From: Rhea pennata
Taxonomy: Eukaryota > Chordata > Aves > Rheiformes > Rheidae
Length of the DNA stretch: 64,000 nucleotides
Reading direction: 5' to 3'
Assembly (NCBI RefSeq): GCF_028389875.1
Contig: NC_084664.1
Location: 135,501,466 to 135,565,465 of the forward strand
Shown: in pieces, positions 35,502 through 48,331 of the stretch
How the letters are laid out: the number at the start of each line of letters is the position of its first letter
How positions within the stretch are numbered: position 1 is the stretch's first letter
Position numbers and translations under genes: made by a program
Notes under the pieces: generated by a model
What the model was told of the DNA's origin: nothing
Seen by the model: only the letters and a program-made list of their open reading frames with translations
Databases searched by the model: none

Positions 35502-38500
35502 TAACTTTTTAATAATGTCATAAAGCATGAGAGACACTGACTTACTCTCAGAGCTACATATATCTCATTGGGCAGCACATTGACAGAACACATGGCTACA
35601 CAAAAGGTCCTTTTAATTCCAGTATAACTAATTGCATGTATTTTTCATCTGTGATGTTGGTAACAAAAGTATGAAAGTTTGAAAATACGATAAAGCGTTC
35701 AGTCAAAGATTGAATGGATTTTCCATTTCTCTGCACACGTGAGTTGGAGGGCATTTTTTAATATTTCCGTGTTAAAAGTCAGAGACCATTCATGATAATA
35801 CTGAAGCTGAGTATTAGCTACTGAGAGGCTAGTGCTTCTCTGTAATTTCTTGTCACTGACTTCCTTTTTGGATGATGCAGTGTTACTGTTGTTCCATATA
35901 GATACAGTGCAACTAATCAGTACTTATTATGCAATTTCAAATTAGTTTTACTTTCCGAAGAAATTATTCTAAATGATGTTTCCTACCACTTGATATTATT
36001 TTTCACAAATAAGAGACTATATTATAAGTGGGAAGTAGTTATCTAACTGCAGTAAGATACAAAAATTTACAGAGCTGGGAAGTGTTAGCTGAAGGAATCA
36101 TCTGGAAAGAAATTGGACTTAGTACCATGCTTTTACTCACTTTTTGATATAGCCAATTTTTAAATGAGTAATTTAGTAATCTATTATTAGCTCTTACTAT
36201 CTCATTTAAAATGTTGGTATAGTAAGAAAGTGCTTAGTTGCATAAGAGCCAACTGAAATTTTTAGATTTAACCACATCAGTGCTGTAGCTGCAGTGATGC
36301 ATCATGTTTCAGTGACAGAACTTACTTCAGTTGCCTTGTTATGTACCATTTCTCCTTAGCATTGACTTCTGAAAGGTTGATTCGTTTAAAGCCATGTTTA
36401 AAAGCTTCACACTCATGGCATGTAGTGTCCTAACGTACGTTTCATTAAAAACTTCTGAATTTAACTTTCCTATTATAAACAACTTCTAGTGCTTAAGTTT
36501 AGTAACAGCTTTCTTTTTTTTCCTTCTTTTTCTACCTCCTGACTGCTTAAGCTTCAGATAAGTACCTCACTTTCTATAAAGTGTATGGCACAGGTCAAAA
36601 TCCTCACCTGTGATTCCTGGAAGAAGGAGAACAGGAATTATTTGTGTGAAAGATGATCGGACTCTTGAACAAGAGTTTAGTCCGTCTTGGATCCTAGTTT
36701 GTGAAGAACTTGGAAAAAAAAGATCTGCTAAGCAGGCTTACCTGCTCTTCATTCTTCATTTATTTGTGGCTTATTTATGTAGATATTGGCAAAACAAAAT
36801 CTAATCTCATTGGACTACCCCTAAGATGCACATTTTGCTTTCAAATAGCCTCCAGAAGGTTCTTTTCCATAAACCCCTCACTAATGAGACGAAAAGACAG
36901 GAAAATTCAGAAATTGCCATTTAGCAGGGATACTTGTTAAACGTATGATGGATTCTGACACTGCCAAAGAAGCTTCGCAAAAATGCTTAATGCTAGCTTG
37001 CAATATCAACCTGTGTGGTATTATTGTGTTACGGGTCTTAGAGTAACAAGAGAAGTGTGTGGGCATATGAAGGTTAGTTGTTAGAGCACTAAGGTCTAAA
37101 TGTTAGCACCCACACACTAAATGTATTTAGAGACATCTTCCTTATCCTAAAGATAAATTTATGCTGCAGTTGACTGCCATACAGAGACTTTGAAGTTAAC
37201 ACTCAGTGAGCTTTACACACAGCTCTGCACTATGTGGTGTGCTGCTGAGTTACTGCTTTTGGGATCCAAAAGCTCTGCAGTATAGAGGCAGAGTTTAATG
37301 TAGCTCCTTAAAATGACTTATTAAGTTGGGTATTATCCTTGATGCAGTTATGCTTCTAGTTCTGGAACCAGCTTGGCTGTCTGCTCTGCTCTGCAGTAAG
37401 TTGGAGAAAGGCTGGAAGATGAGAGCGTTCTAGGATCATTGGTCTTCCTGAGGAGGAAGTGTTGTTTACTGGTGGGTAGGGTCTTCAGCTGGTGATAGCC
37501 TTGTGGGCTCACTGGTGCAGCCCCTTGTTTGCATGCAACAACTTTGTCTTTTACAAAAAACACAATTGAAGCAGTTGGCAGACTGCTTTTATGGGGTACA
37601 ACCATTAAGTTTTTGGTTTTAGAGCAGGGATTTTATGTCCTTGTAAGAAAATAGTTCTAAATTGTATTGCTGTATAATTTTAGGGTTATACGACTCAGCT
37701 GATGCTGTGAGCTCAAGCTTCTGTTGAGTAAGACATGTAGTGTGAACACCCACTGTTTAAACTACCTACCAGAAAAATGCTCAGACGTTGAATGTAAAAT
37801 GTCATTTAAAATGACTTTCCAAGCTTGTTTCTACTTTAACAGAGTAACTCTTTACTATCATCATTACCCTAGCAAAACTGTGATGTGGCGGACTGCAGAA
37901 TGGTTTTAGTTGCAGTTATGGAGCAGAAAGGGAAGTTGAAAATAATTTCATTCTCCTGAGAGTGTGAATATAAGTACCACAAAGTCATCACTCACATATG
38001 TAAATACTACTATATAGTAAATCCTATTTAGCTACTTGCCAAATCAGGTTTTAGTGTGGTTATTAAACCTAAATATCAATAAAGCATTATTAAAGAAGGA
38101 AAAGGCTGTATTTCATTTAAACGAAATCTCCTTAATGGAACTTCTATGTTCTGCTGTCCTGCTGATGGTACTTTCCTGACTGGGAAGCTGCTATAGTCAT
38201 TTGCTTTTGGGGATGCTTCGTGCTATTGTTGTCAAGAAACAGTCATGACAGCTGTTAATCTGAGCATTCCCTCTTGAATACTCTTTCCAGTCTGCTTCTC
38301 TTTAGAGTAAATGCTAAAGTTAATATAGCATCTAGTTCAATTTTCATGTAATTAAAACCAAATGGCTAATGTGTTTCCAGCTCCTAAAACAGAGGAGGTT
38401 TTCATGTGCATACAGAATGAAGACTAGATCAGAATTACTACCCTGGAAGTGTCCAGGCTTGGTATAGGAGAGCAGACTTCATGATAGTCCAAGATACACC

Positions 38501-41500
38501 ATTATAGCTTGCAGATATTGCTGTGATTTCCTTTCTTTTGATACCTATAATTCACACTTGATGCTTAAAGAGAAAGCAGTTTAGACCTTGTTACAAGCTA
38601 GCTTTATATAGTTCCTGGTACTATGATGTTCCTAGTGCTAGATTAATACTCTAAACAAAAAATGTGTGCCATCTCTATTATCCAGCCGATGACAAATGTT
38701 ACCACTGCTTTTGGCTTAGGCAGGGCTGTATATCTTCACCTTGGCAAATGCATAGTGTAGTAACCGCTGGAAAATAGTGATCTGAATTTGGAATACAGGA
38801 GGCATTTTGATATTTTGCATTAGACTTCACTATGATGCTTCTTGTCACAATGAATGCCTCTTTCTTCTATGCAGAGGAGGCTGTGGGGAAAGATTTGCAA
38901 CACAGGTATTCACAACCACTTCTCAAATGTACACCTGCAAACTGAAAGTGATCTGAAGCCACTGCATGGAGGCTTGAATGCCATGGTCCTCAGATGTTGT
39001 CTGGCCCAAGTGTTATGTCTGTCCCAAGGGCTATGCAGCTCGAAATTACTAAAACAGTTTTGGGGGTTTTATCAGCTTAAGTCACAGATGTCTCCTGCTC
39101 TGAACCTCAGCTCTTCTGAGTCAGACTGATGTGCTATGGGCCACAGTTAGTTGTGTGTGTGGATTACTGCTTTGAGAGTTTATAGAATTGGATGTGGTTG
39201 CTTAAAACTTGCTGTATGGGAAAAGCAGTGCAGAAGGCTGTAGAATGAATTGCGTGTGTGTGTGCTCTCATGTGTCCAATGTAATCTTTTTGTGACAGGC
39301 CATGCTGTTGTTGATGAGTGTATGCAGTGGAAGAAAAACTTTCTGAGAGGAGTTGGAGGCGACTAGGTTATTTTGCTTAAAACATTCGCTAGCATATTCA
39401 ATGAGATCATAAACCCCTAAAAGCAATCGTAAGGGTCTTGTTATCTCTGTTGTTGCAACTGACGGTCCATTTGCTGTTCTGTCCTATTTGCTACAGGGTT
39501 TTTCCTCCCTCTGAAAGCAAGAACTCCTTTCTTGAGGTTATGTTAAATCAAACAAAAATGCACACACAAAATTCCCATTTTTTAAGCTTCTAATCAGCTT
39601 TCTCCAGGTTTAAGAGGGAATTACCTTCTGCATCAGTGCTGCTATCTTTGGGTTCCTACAAGGTAGCTACTAAAGAAAATGCCTCTGTAAGAAATTAGAA
39701 AGTAACACCCTGTTCCAGGGTGTGCCACACTGTAATATATCCGGGGTGTTGGAAATACTCTTCCTGTGACCTCATGCCTCCCAGCCACAGAGTGAAGGTG
39801 TACAATTACTAACACGGAGCAATTGCTTGTCTGATTGCTTAACTAAGTATATTGATAGCTTTCCTAATGTCTTTTTAAATGAAGAAATATAAAACCTTGT
39901 GATGTGAACCTTTCCCAGGTGGGGCAGCTTGTGGGAATGAGTCAGATATCCCTTCTCTGATTTTAGAACTAGTGTACAATGAACATCCTACTGAAACCTG
40001 TTTCTACTGGTTTGATCTGTTAATCATGGAGCAGTGCCTGATAGGCCTGTTCCCTTATTGCATCCTGTTAACAGGGAGGAAGACGCTGTCTGCAGGTCTT
40101 CTCAAGAGTGAACTTGTCTTTTCAGTTGTGGCTCTGGAGATCCTGGAGGTTTTGCAACATGCAGCTTCAGAAGTTTCTCTCATATCTGGAGACATACCTG
40201 CCTCTAAGATGCAATTTTGAACTTCCAGCAGGTGTACTACTGCCTGCTCTGGGATAGTTAAAGCCTGGACACTAGGAATGTAGAGTACTGAAGTATGGTG
40301 CAAATTGGCCATCTCTTAGTTGTCTTGAGATGTTGACAGCGGCTACTGCTACCAAGTACCTGTCCTGAGTCTGTTTCATCCTTGATCTGGAAAAGCTTGA
40401 ATTTGAATTTGATGATACTGGGCACTGCTAGCTGTTTACTAATACATTTGATCTTCTTTAGGTATGCTCTGTGGCTCTCTTCATGGCTTTGGAGGGAGGA
40501 GTGAAAATCAGATTAGTCTTTGATCGACAGTTTTATACTATCCGTTGCCGACTTGTATCACTTTGGGGGCAGGGGCACTTTCATGCCTAACTTCATTTTA
40601 GCCTTGTCCCTCCCTGAAGTCTGTAACTTAAATGTTGTCTACTCTCTGTGCTAGATAGTGTTGGGCCAGATGCCCTTTTACTGAGCTTTGCCTCACTAGA
40701 AATAGAAGATGGAGGCAGGGAAAGCTAAACCCATTCTTTTGTGTAACTGGAGTAGTACAGCTCTAATGTAGTAATTTTTAGGTTCAAAGAGGTGGGTGAG
40801 ATCTGAAACAGGGAGGGACACTACTTAGGGGTATGGAGCTGATTTAGGTGATCCTTTCCAGCAAACAGATACACCACTCCCAGATATGAGACATGTTCTG
40901 CATTTGAATGTGTGTTTTGCTTTGAACTTAGCCTGGCAGTGAACTATCACATAGTTCTCCTGGAGCTCTTGTCCTATAAGTTGAATACAACTTCAGAGAA
41001 CAGGGCCTGAATTCAGGCTTCTAAAAAAGGCAGGCTGTTGTGTGTGTGGTAGTGGTGGTGGGGAGTGTTAAATGATTAATGAATGCATGTCCTCAAAAGA
41101 AAAGCAAAACAAAAAACAACCCATACTTTTAACCCTGTGATACTCAAAGTTTTTCTCTTTCAAAAGACTCTGTTTGATAACCTGGAAAGAATTGCAGGTT
41201 TAAAAGCTTTTCTTTGCAGGTACCACTAATAAAGCATTGCCACTAGCATATGATCTTCAAACTTTTGAAAGAGAAATGACTTTTCTAACTCCAAATACTT
41301 GATTGTGTGAAATTGCCTCAGGATTGTCACCTTTTTCTCCCCAGAAGCAAATAGAAGAAAGAATATTTGCAGAGTGAGAGAGCACTTGCATTTGTGAGAA
41401 GTGCTTGGCTTTTTAGTTAACAAGAGAGACCAGTAATCTCCTGAAACACTTGTAATTCCCCGTGTAGAGTCATTCAATGTATTTTCTGTCAGGGAAATGA

Positions 41501-44217
41501 TTAGATCTTAAAAGATATTTACCTGCTTGTTTCTTTGTTTAACTGCTCCCTTTTTCCTGCCAAACACTACATTTTTCTGTTCTAGGGAATCAAGACTGTA
41601 ATCTAGCAACTGTTTTCATATTCTTGGGTTTTTCAAACCTCTCACTGAGAGGTAATGGATGAATTACTCTTCCATATGTGTATTGAAGTGAGGTAGGTTG
41701 GTTGGTTTGTTTGTTTTTCACATGGGCTTACCTTTAACAGCTGATACCAGTCTTCCCAATGTTCCCATCCATTTATGTTATTCCTTTGTTTCTCTGCCAA
41801 TTCAAACTTTGGCAAATCTCTCCATTGACCTACAGTTCAATATTAAGTCGCAGCACTAAAATGCAAATACTGAAGACATATAGAAAACTGCTTTTGCTTC
41901 TGTGGGATGATGTTCTTCCAATTCCTTCACTTTTTTCCCACCATTACCCAGTTCCATGAAGCAGCAGCTTTTTACATAAGGTTAATGAAATATTTCTGCT
42001 TTGTCTGATACCCAGGATTGAAGCATTTCTCTTTTATTTCACATTTTGTTTTAGACCTTTTGAGGAACTCACATTTTTCTATTTGCTTGCTTACTCACTT
42101 GCTTCTTTTTTTGTTGTTGTTGCTGAATTGTAGTTTGTCCTGAGCTGAAAGAGTTTGCTCTGAGCGTATACTGTACTCGCTTTCTTGTATCATGCACTGA
42201 CAGCTTCCCAGAATGCAAACTATGGATCAGAAATACCTTTTCTGTGTGGGGAGATGATTCAAATTTAGCTTCCAGTGAGACATCAGTGTGCAATTCTACA
42301 TAAGGTTGTGCTGCTGAGAATGTCTTGCAGTACTCTCAATGTGGGATCTGTGGAGTTGGGGCAGACTTCTTGTGCAGTGTCCAGTTTCCTTAAAGTTACC
42401 ATCCTCATATATTAGAATTAACAAACTGTGAGACTCCTTCTCTCTTTTTGTATGCATGTATGTACAGAAAAGTCTGTGAGAGAATTCTGGATTCTCTCAC
42501 CCACAGAGTTTGTAGAATTTTCTTGACTTTCAGTTTGCTGGCTGAAACTATCGAAGTTCATATCCAGCCTTCTGTTAAAACTCCATTTAATTCTGTGTTA
42601 GTTCTCATTTGCCTTCCAGTCTTGATGGCTGGCCCAGTTCAAACATCCCAAATTGCTGTAGAATTTGCAGCTGTCAAAGGGTTGCTGCTCTTTGGCATAA
42701 TCAGTATGGCAGGGTCAATTCACAGGATATTATTTTTGTAAGATTCTGCAATACAATCAGACTCTTCCACTACAACTGGCAAAGAGAGAATATCTGATTT
42801 TTTTTTTTCTATTTCACTTTTTAGCATGGAAGAGTTGGTGGTTTGTAGACACAAGTTGTAATATGAAATTTGATTTGTTTAATGGGATTTGCGTGGTGTT
42901 TTAAAGTGAACAAAAGCTGGTGTTTTTCAATACAGTCTCAGCAATGTACTCTGGAGAGGAGAAAGAGGTGCATGATTTTAGATACAGACATCTTGTTCTC
43001 CTATTTTGACTTCAGCATGAGTGTAATGTTACCCTTCTTTAGAAGGGGTAAGAAGACTTGCCTCAGCATTGCACTTCCTGTGTTCTCTGCCCTTTTATTT
43101 GGGAAGAGGGAAAGGAAGTAGGAGAAGAGAGTAAACCTTGTAGCTTTTATGACTGATGAACCAAAGTGTCAATTGTCCTTCTCATACTACCCTGGTTTTT
43201 CCTTGTTACTCTAGGTCTGCAAATTTACTACTTGCTGAAATTCAGCTATAATCTTACAATCATTCACCATAAAAACTTTTTTGAGATCTCTGTGGGCAGC
43301 AAAGAAGCTGACAGGAGATGTATCAGCTAGGAGAGAACTAGAGAGGTTTGTATGGAAGAAATTAACTGGGGAGGATGACTTTTTAAAAGATTACAGTTGA
43401 GGAAAGCAGCTAGGAAACTGTTTTCCTGAAGACTGGGAGATGGGCTAAATCACAAAGGATTTGCTCAGTGTTGCTTGAATGACTTTGCCTAGCTCTTGGC
43501 GGCTACAGTGCTCCACCATAGCGCTGTGAAGTAGTAACCATCATGTGAATGAGCCAGAAAGACTTAAGTGCTTGAGAGAAGGATCTAAAAGCTGCCTAAC
43601 TTAACTACTGGGAAGGAAAAGGCTAATTTACTGTGGGAATTTGAGCAGTATTAGGGCTGCACATGAGGTTCCAGTCCAATCCCACATTTCTGGCCACTTG
43701 AGACTGCCCTAAGTACTTAGCTGAGAGGTAAACAGGAATAAGGCCCCTCCTTTCCCAAGAGGAAGATGTTCTCTTGTTCTGTGAGATATAACTTCAGGAT
43801 TTAAAAGCTAGACGTACATGAACTCTACTGCACACCTAGCTGTTAAGCGCTTGCTGGTGAGGTTGGGATAGTGACCAGTGTTTCAATCGTTGCTTAGTTT
43901 CCATGCACAAAGCCAGAAGTGGAGATACATCCGTGAAGCAAAAGCCAACGTTTTCTGCAAAATGCTCCTTTTCTGGTTCCTGGTTGTGAGATAGGTGGAA
44001 GAATTGCCCATTTTTATGGATTGCCAGGAGAACTATGGATAAACTAAGCATGAAGCTGCTGTGCACTGTCCTATCTGAAGTGGATGTTTGGGCAGTTGGA
44101 AAACAGTACTGGCAAAAAACTTGAAGGCTAGTAGAAGCTCAGAGAGGGTCTCTTAGCCTGTAGACTGTAACTTGAAGTCTCTAACTTTAGTGTTTTCCTA
44201 ATGTGGAAGTGGTGTAT

Positions 44218-44435
44218 TTATATGTATGCATGCATGTTAGACACATGTATAAATGTGTATTTATGTATATATTTGTATACCTGTATTTGCGTATATATTT
44301 ATATGTACATTTGATATACATCTAACATATATTTAAATTTACCTATAAATGCATGTGTATATACACATATAAATATATATGTTTAATATATATATTATAT
44401 AATATATATTTTATATTAAAAATATATATTTTTTA
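44218..44435. repeat. TATG/TATA-rich low-complexity region
   Basis: About 200 bases of degenerate alternating purine-pyrimidine sequence (TATGTATG, TATATA and related units), including self-complementary TATATA blocks able to form cruciforms or hairpins. Intron 2. Confidence 0.85.
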
Positions 44436-45299
44436 ATCTCATCTATCTGTCCTCAGAGCTGAACGTTGGTAGGAGAATAATAGAAGGTAATTGTAAAGAT
44501 CGTGGTTGCTGTTTAATTGGCAAAAAATGTATGCCTGGTTTCTTATGCAAAATTTAAGGAAGAATTTTTACAAAATCTGTTTTAGTGGAACACAGGTGTA
44601 TTTTTGGTTGATAATTCATACCGATAATATTTTTTTAATCTCTTAATTAACTCTGGTACATAAAGTTAAATTTTCTATTTTTGAATGAACAGTGTATCAG
44701 GTGCAAAAGAAAGCATGTGTGGCTTTGTGACTTTTATTAAAAATAAAGAAGAATATTAGAGCCAACAATTTGACTACTCTGTAATTTATACTCTTAATTG
44801 AACTGTAGTGCATGCTAGTAGCAGATACAGGTTGCTGCAGAAAAGTACTTTAAACCTTAAAATTTAGGGGATTTTGGTGTGATTTATTGCATATAGTTCC
44901 TCTTCTGCTTCATTTGGCTGTCTCTTCTGCTTTTAGTTTCAGGTTTTTTTTAGTGTCTTGAGTTCATCCCTTCTTTTACTCTTACTGAAGTTCTGATCTG
45001 GTCAGGGGTCTAAATCAGCATGGGAGTTTGAGAGGGAAGAAATTGCCATTGGCAGCCTAGGATTAGTCTTGGAAATCTGTTTTAGACTGACTGTGTCTGT
45101 TTTTGCGTCTCAGGATTGGACAGGGATCTGTTGTAACTGACCTAACATGGCAAATATGGCAAGAACTATAGATGCACCTTTTTTCCTTCTTTAAAAATAT
45201 AGCCCAGCTAGTAGAAATCTGCAGGATTTTTGATATTTTCTATGTATTTTTATGGTGAGGTGGAACTGCAGAGAAATCTGTTGTGCAGGATGATGTCAC

Positions 45300-45535
45300 C
45301 TTGTGAATTTTCGGATGCCCAAGCAGACATTTTTTCCCTGGAGCCAGTATTTGCTGTTCAAAACAACAGACGGGAAGTGTGGTAGGAATTCTTCGGTCAG
45401 CATTCTCCCCATGGAAACGAGAACACTTCGCGTCTGGGAACGAAAGCTGGACACGTCAGCGTCGCCTATTAAAGCAGCTGACGTCACGGGTGTCTTAAAC
45501 ATTGACTGAACTAGTGTAGCAGTCGATGCCAACAG
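45300..45535. promoter_or_regulatory. CpG-rich patch with a perfect CRE palindrome
   Basis: About a dozen CpGs within 240 bases of otherwise CpG-depleted intron. It carries the full cAMP-response element TGACGTCA at 45479-45486, a half site CGTCA at 45454-45458, and a TATA-like TATTAAA at 45467-45473 between them. The full CRE is the consensus site for CREB/ATF factors (established knowledge). The arrangement suggests an intronic enhancer or a minor promoter. Short open frames on both strands here (45303-45509 plus, 45296-45532 minus) are by-products of the local GC content. Confidence 0.4.
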
Positions 45536-46442
45536 GAAAATAAAACCATGCTATTTAAGCCATGTATAGCTGTTTAAATGGAGAATATAATTTGTGTGTT
45601 TAATTTAGCCTGTGATCCAAGACACAGGCTGTGTCAAGGAAAGACACTTCTGTGAGCTTTAATACTTCTAGGAGTGAAAAAACAGCTCTTTTTTTTTCTC
45701 TGTCACAAACTATTGTGCAGAGATTTGCTGTTCTCAGCTGGCAGAGATTAACTTGTTTTGGGGTGATGGGGCTGGGAGAGGGGAGGCACTGTTAACACGA
45801 ATGCATTTTATTGAAAGTGAGTATGTTTAACTGGGCAGGAAAAATATGGGTATTTACCCTCTCATTCTGAAAGACCTGAGCTTTAAAGGGAAACAGAAGC
45901 TTGTTATCTTTATTTTCATCACAGCTCTATGTAGACAGTACTCTATTGCTTCCACTCATTCTCTTTACTGCAGATGAGAATCCAACTTTTCTTTTGAACC
46001 AGAATGTCCTCTTTGATCCCAAAGGCAGGCAGAGCAGGAGCAAAGGAGGAAACACAGCATACACGTACATGCCTCACGTAGTCTTTCATGGATGTCCTCA
46101 AACTAGGAACACTTGGCTAGTGAACCACCTGTCACAAGCTAAGACACTAACAGATGCTGCTGTCATCTTGGATGGTTGATACCCATGTAGAATAAGAAAG
46201 AAGTTCTTAAGTCTTGCTGCTGGTATGTTTTTGGGGGAGTCACCCTCACAGCACTCTGTTCAAATATTTGCCACTAGTTCAGCCTTTGCCAGTGCTGCCT
46301 GTATTGCAGTAGACAGGGAATAGCCAAGGCTGGCTGGCTGTGTTTGTACAACTGGAACAGTTCAGGTCGCAGTGTTCACCTGATCTCTCTTTCGGCATAT
46401 GCGTGGACCTGCTCATCACGCCCTGCTTTTGTCACAATACCT

Positions 46443-46464
46443 GCACATACACACACACACACAC
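46443..46464. repeat. (CA)n microsatellite
   Basis: About ten CA/AC units, simple sequence in intron 2. Confidence 0.9.
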
Positions 46465-46562
46465 AAAAGGAAGAGAAATAGATGATTAGGATGCACAAGC
46501 ATGTCTGAAGATTTTGACCAAAATAATGGGAAGTGAGTTTGTCTTGTTCTGACAGAAGAATA

Positions 46563-46589
46563 GATTATTATTATTATTATTATTATTAC
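46563..46589. repeat. (ATT)n microsatellite
   Basis: About nine uninterrupted ATT/TTA units. Confidence 0.92.
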
Positions 46590-47084
46590 ATTAGTAATCT
46601 TTTGACTGTGGCCAAGTGTGTGTGAGATGCATACCTATGGGCAAGAAAGGTTGTTCGGCAGGAAGCGGTGGTTGGGGCAAGCTATCTCTGAGAAGATGCT
46701 GCATGAGCCTCTGCCTTTCCAAACTCAAAAATAAAGGCTGTGTAGGCCAAGTGTGATTTGTTTAAAGCTTGGCAAGAAAAGTAAAACCATGATGAGATGA
46801 TACACAGGACTGGTTTTGAAATCCACTTGTTTGGCTACTGTGTCTCTGTTAACTTGCTTAATTGCCAGGGTTCAAAAGTGGTGGTGGTGGGGAAGCAGAT
46901 TTAGACATTTGTTACACAAATGGCCATGCCTGAAAAGAAGACAAAGTAATGCTGTGTTTTTAAGACTTGTGTGTGGCTGAATTGCGAGATCCTTTTGAGT
47001 ATGACTTGGAAACTCAGCACCAGCCTTTGGGAAGGATGTGTTGCTCAGAGACAGTAGAGCAGAAATGTTACAGCATATTGTATG

Positions 47085-47661
47085 GTGCATGATTGTGTTG
47101 GCAGCAGGTTGAGGGGGGTGATCCTGCCCCTCTACTCAGCCCTGGGAAGGCCTCATCTCAAGTACTGCGTCCAGTTCTGGGCTCCCCAGGACAAGAGAGA
47201 CATGGAGCTACTGGAGAGAGTCCAGTGTAGGGCTACAAAGATGATCAGAGGGCTGGAGCACCTGCCCTATGAGGAATGGCTGCGAGAGCTGGGCCTCTTC
47301 AGCCTGGGGAAGAGAAGCCTGAGGGGGGATCTGATCAATGTGTACAAGTACCTGAAGGGAGGGTGTCAAGGGGACGGGGACAAACTCTTTTCAGTTGTCC
47401 CATGTGACAGGACAAGAGGCAATGGGCAGAAAGTGAAGCACAGGAAGTTCCACCTGACCGTGAGGGGGAATTTCTTCGCTGTGAGAGTGACGGAGCTCTG
47501 GAGCAGGTTGCCCAGAGAGGTTGTGGAGTCTCCTTCTCTGGAGATCTTCAAGGCCTGCCTGGACGCAAGCTTGTCTAACCTGCTCTAGGTGACCCTGCTG
47601 AGCAGGGAGGTTGGACTAGATGATCTCCAGAGGTCCGTTCCAACCTTACTGACTCTATGAT
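47085..47661 (+). mobile_element. CR1 LINE, 5'-truncated 3' fragment with open ORF2 C-terminus
   Basis: The plus strand encodes the C-terminal part of CR1 ORF2 without interruption up to a TAG at 47586-47588. Diagnostic segments are [39 protein letters not shown] and [20 protein letters not shown], the CR1 order between the reverse transcriptase and the 3' end. A short 3' UTR follows, ending 'gatctccagagg' then 'ttccaaccttact' and a CTATGAT-type terminus near 47661. The 5' end is lost at about 47085-47095, the usual truncation of CR1 insertions. The endonuclease and catalytic RT core are absent, so it cannot move itself. The open frame over about 490 bases suggests a younger copy than the CR1 remnant at 4-6 kb. 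It lies in sense orientation in intron 2. Its terminal roughly 45 bases resemble the tail of the SINE at 12688-12833. Confidence 0.94.
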
Positions 47662-48312
47662 GAGAAACTCTATGAGTAGAAATTGGAATTATGGTATGGT
47701 AGTAAATCAACTCTAATCTTCTCTAGACATGATTGGGATGTGAGATGGGAGAGATGATAATTATGTGTAACTTCTCACGGTATCAAATTTTTCTCGTGAA
47801 GTGCTTTCATATCTTCTAGGAGGACAGTTGCTATAGAAACATAGTATGTGAATTTAGACAAACTTACTGAATAAAATTTTATGGAGAACTTGAATTTGAC
47901 TTTAGAGATGGTGTTGTCTTAAAACAGTATGTAAATTGAAGAAATTCTGATGTTTATAATAAGACTGACCTAGTGTGCTTATTTTCCTATCTGGAAAAAC
48001 TGCTTTTCTGTACTCTGAAAAAGAGACTTAGAGATGCACTTGAAATCCTGTTTTTCTTTTTCCCCAGCCCAGCAAGCTAAAGGCAGTAGTAAAGATGCAC
48101 AGCATGGACCCAAAGGTCTGCCAAAGCTGTTCTAGATACCTGTAGGGTGAGCACAGATGTGCATGAACCACCTTCCTGAGCCAGGAGCACAGGCTTCTTG
48201 ATGGCAGCCAAGCTTGGCTGATCTTGTCAGCATCTACTCGTGTAGATGGTGGGTGGTGAGGCGAGCAGCAGGGGGGATGTCACAGCAATGCTTAGAGGCA
48301 GAGGGACATGCT

Positions 48313-48331
48313 GGGGTGGGGAGGGGGGGGG
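48313..48331 (+). repeat. G-run cluster with G-quadruplex potential
   Basis: Four-G, T, four-G, A, nine-G arrangement: enough tracts with single-base loops to satisfy the canonical intramolecular G-quadruplex pattern on the coding (RNA-sense) strand. Confidence 0.7.
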
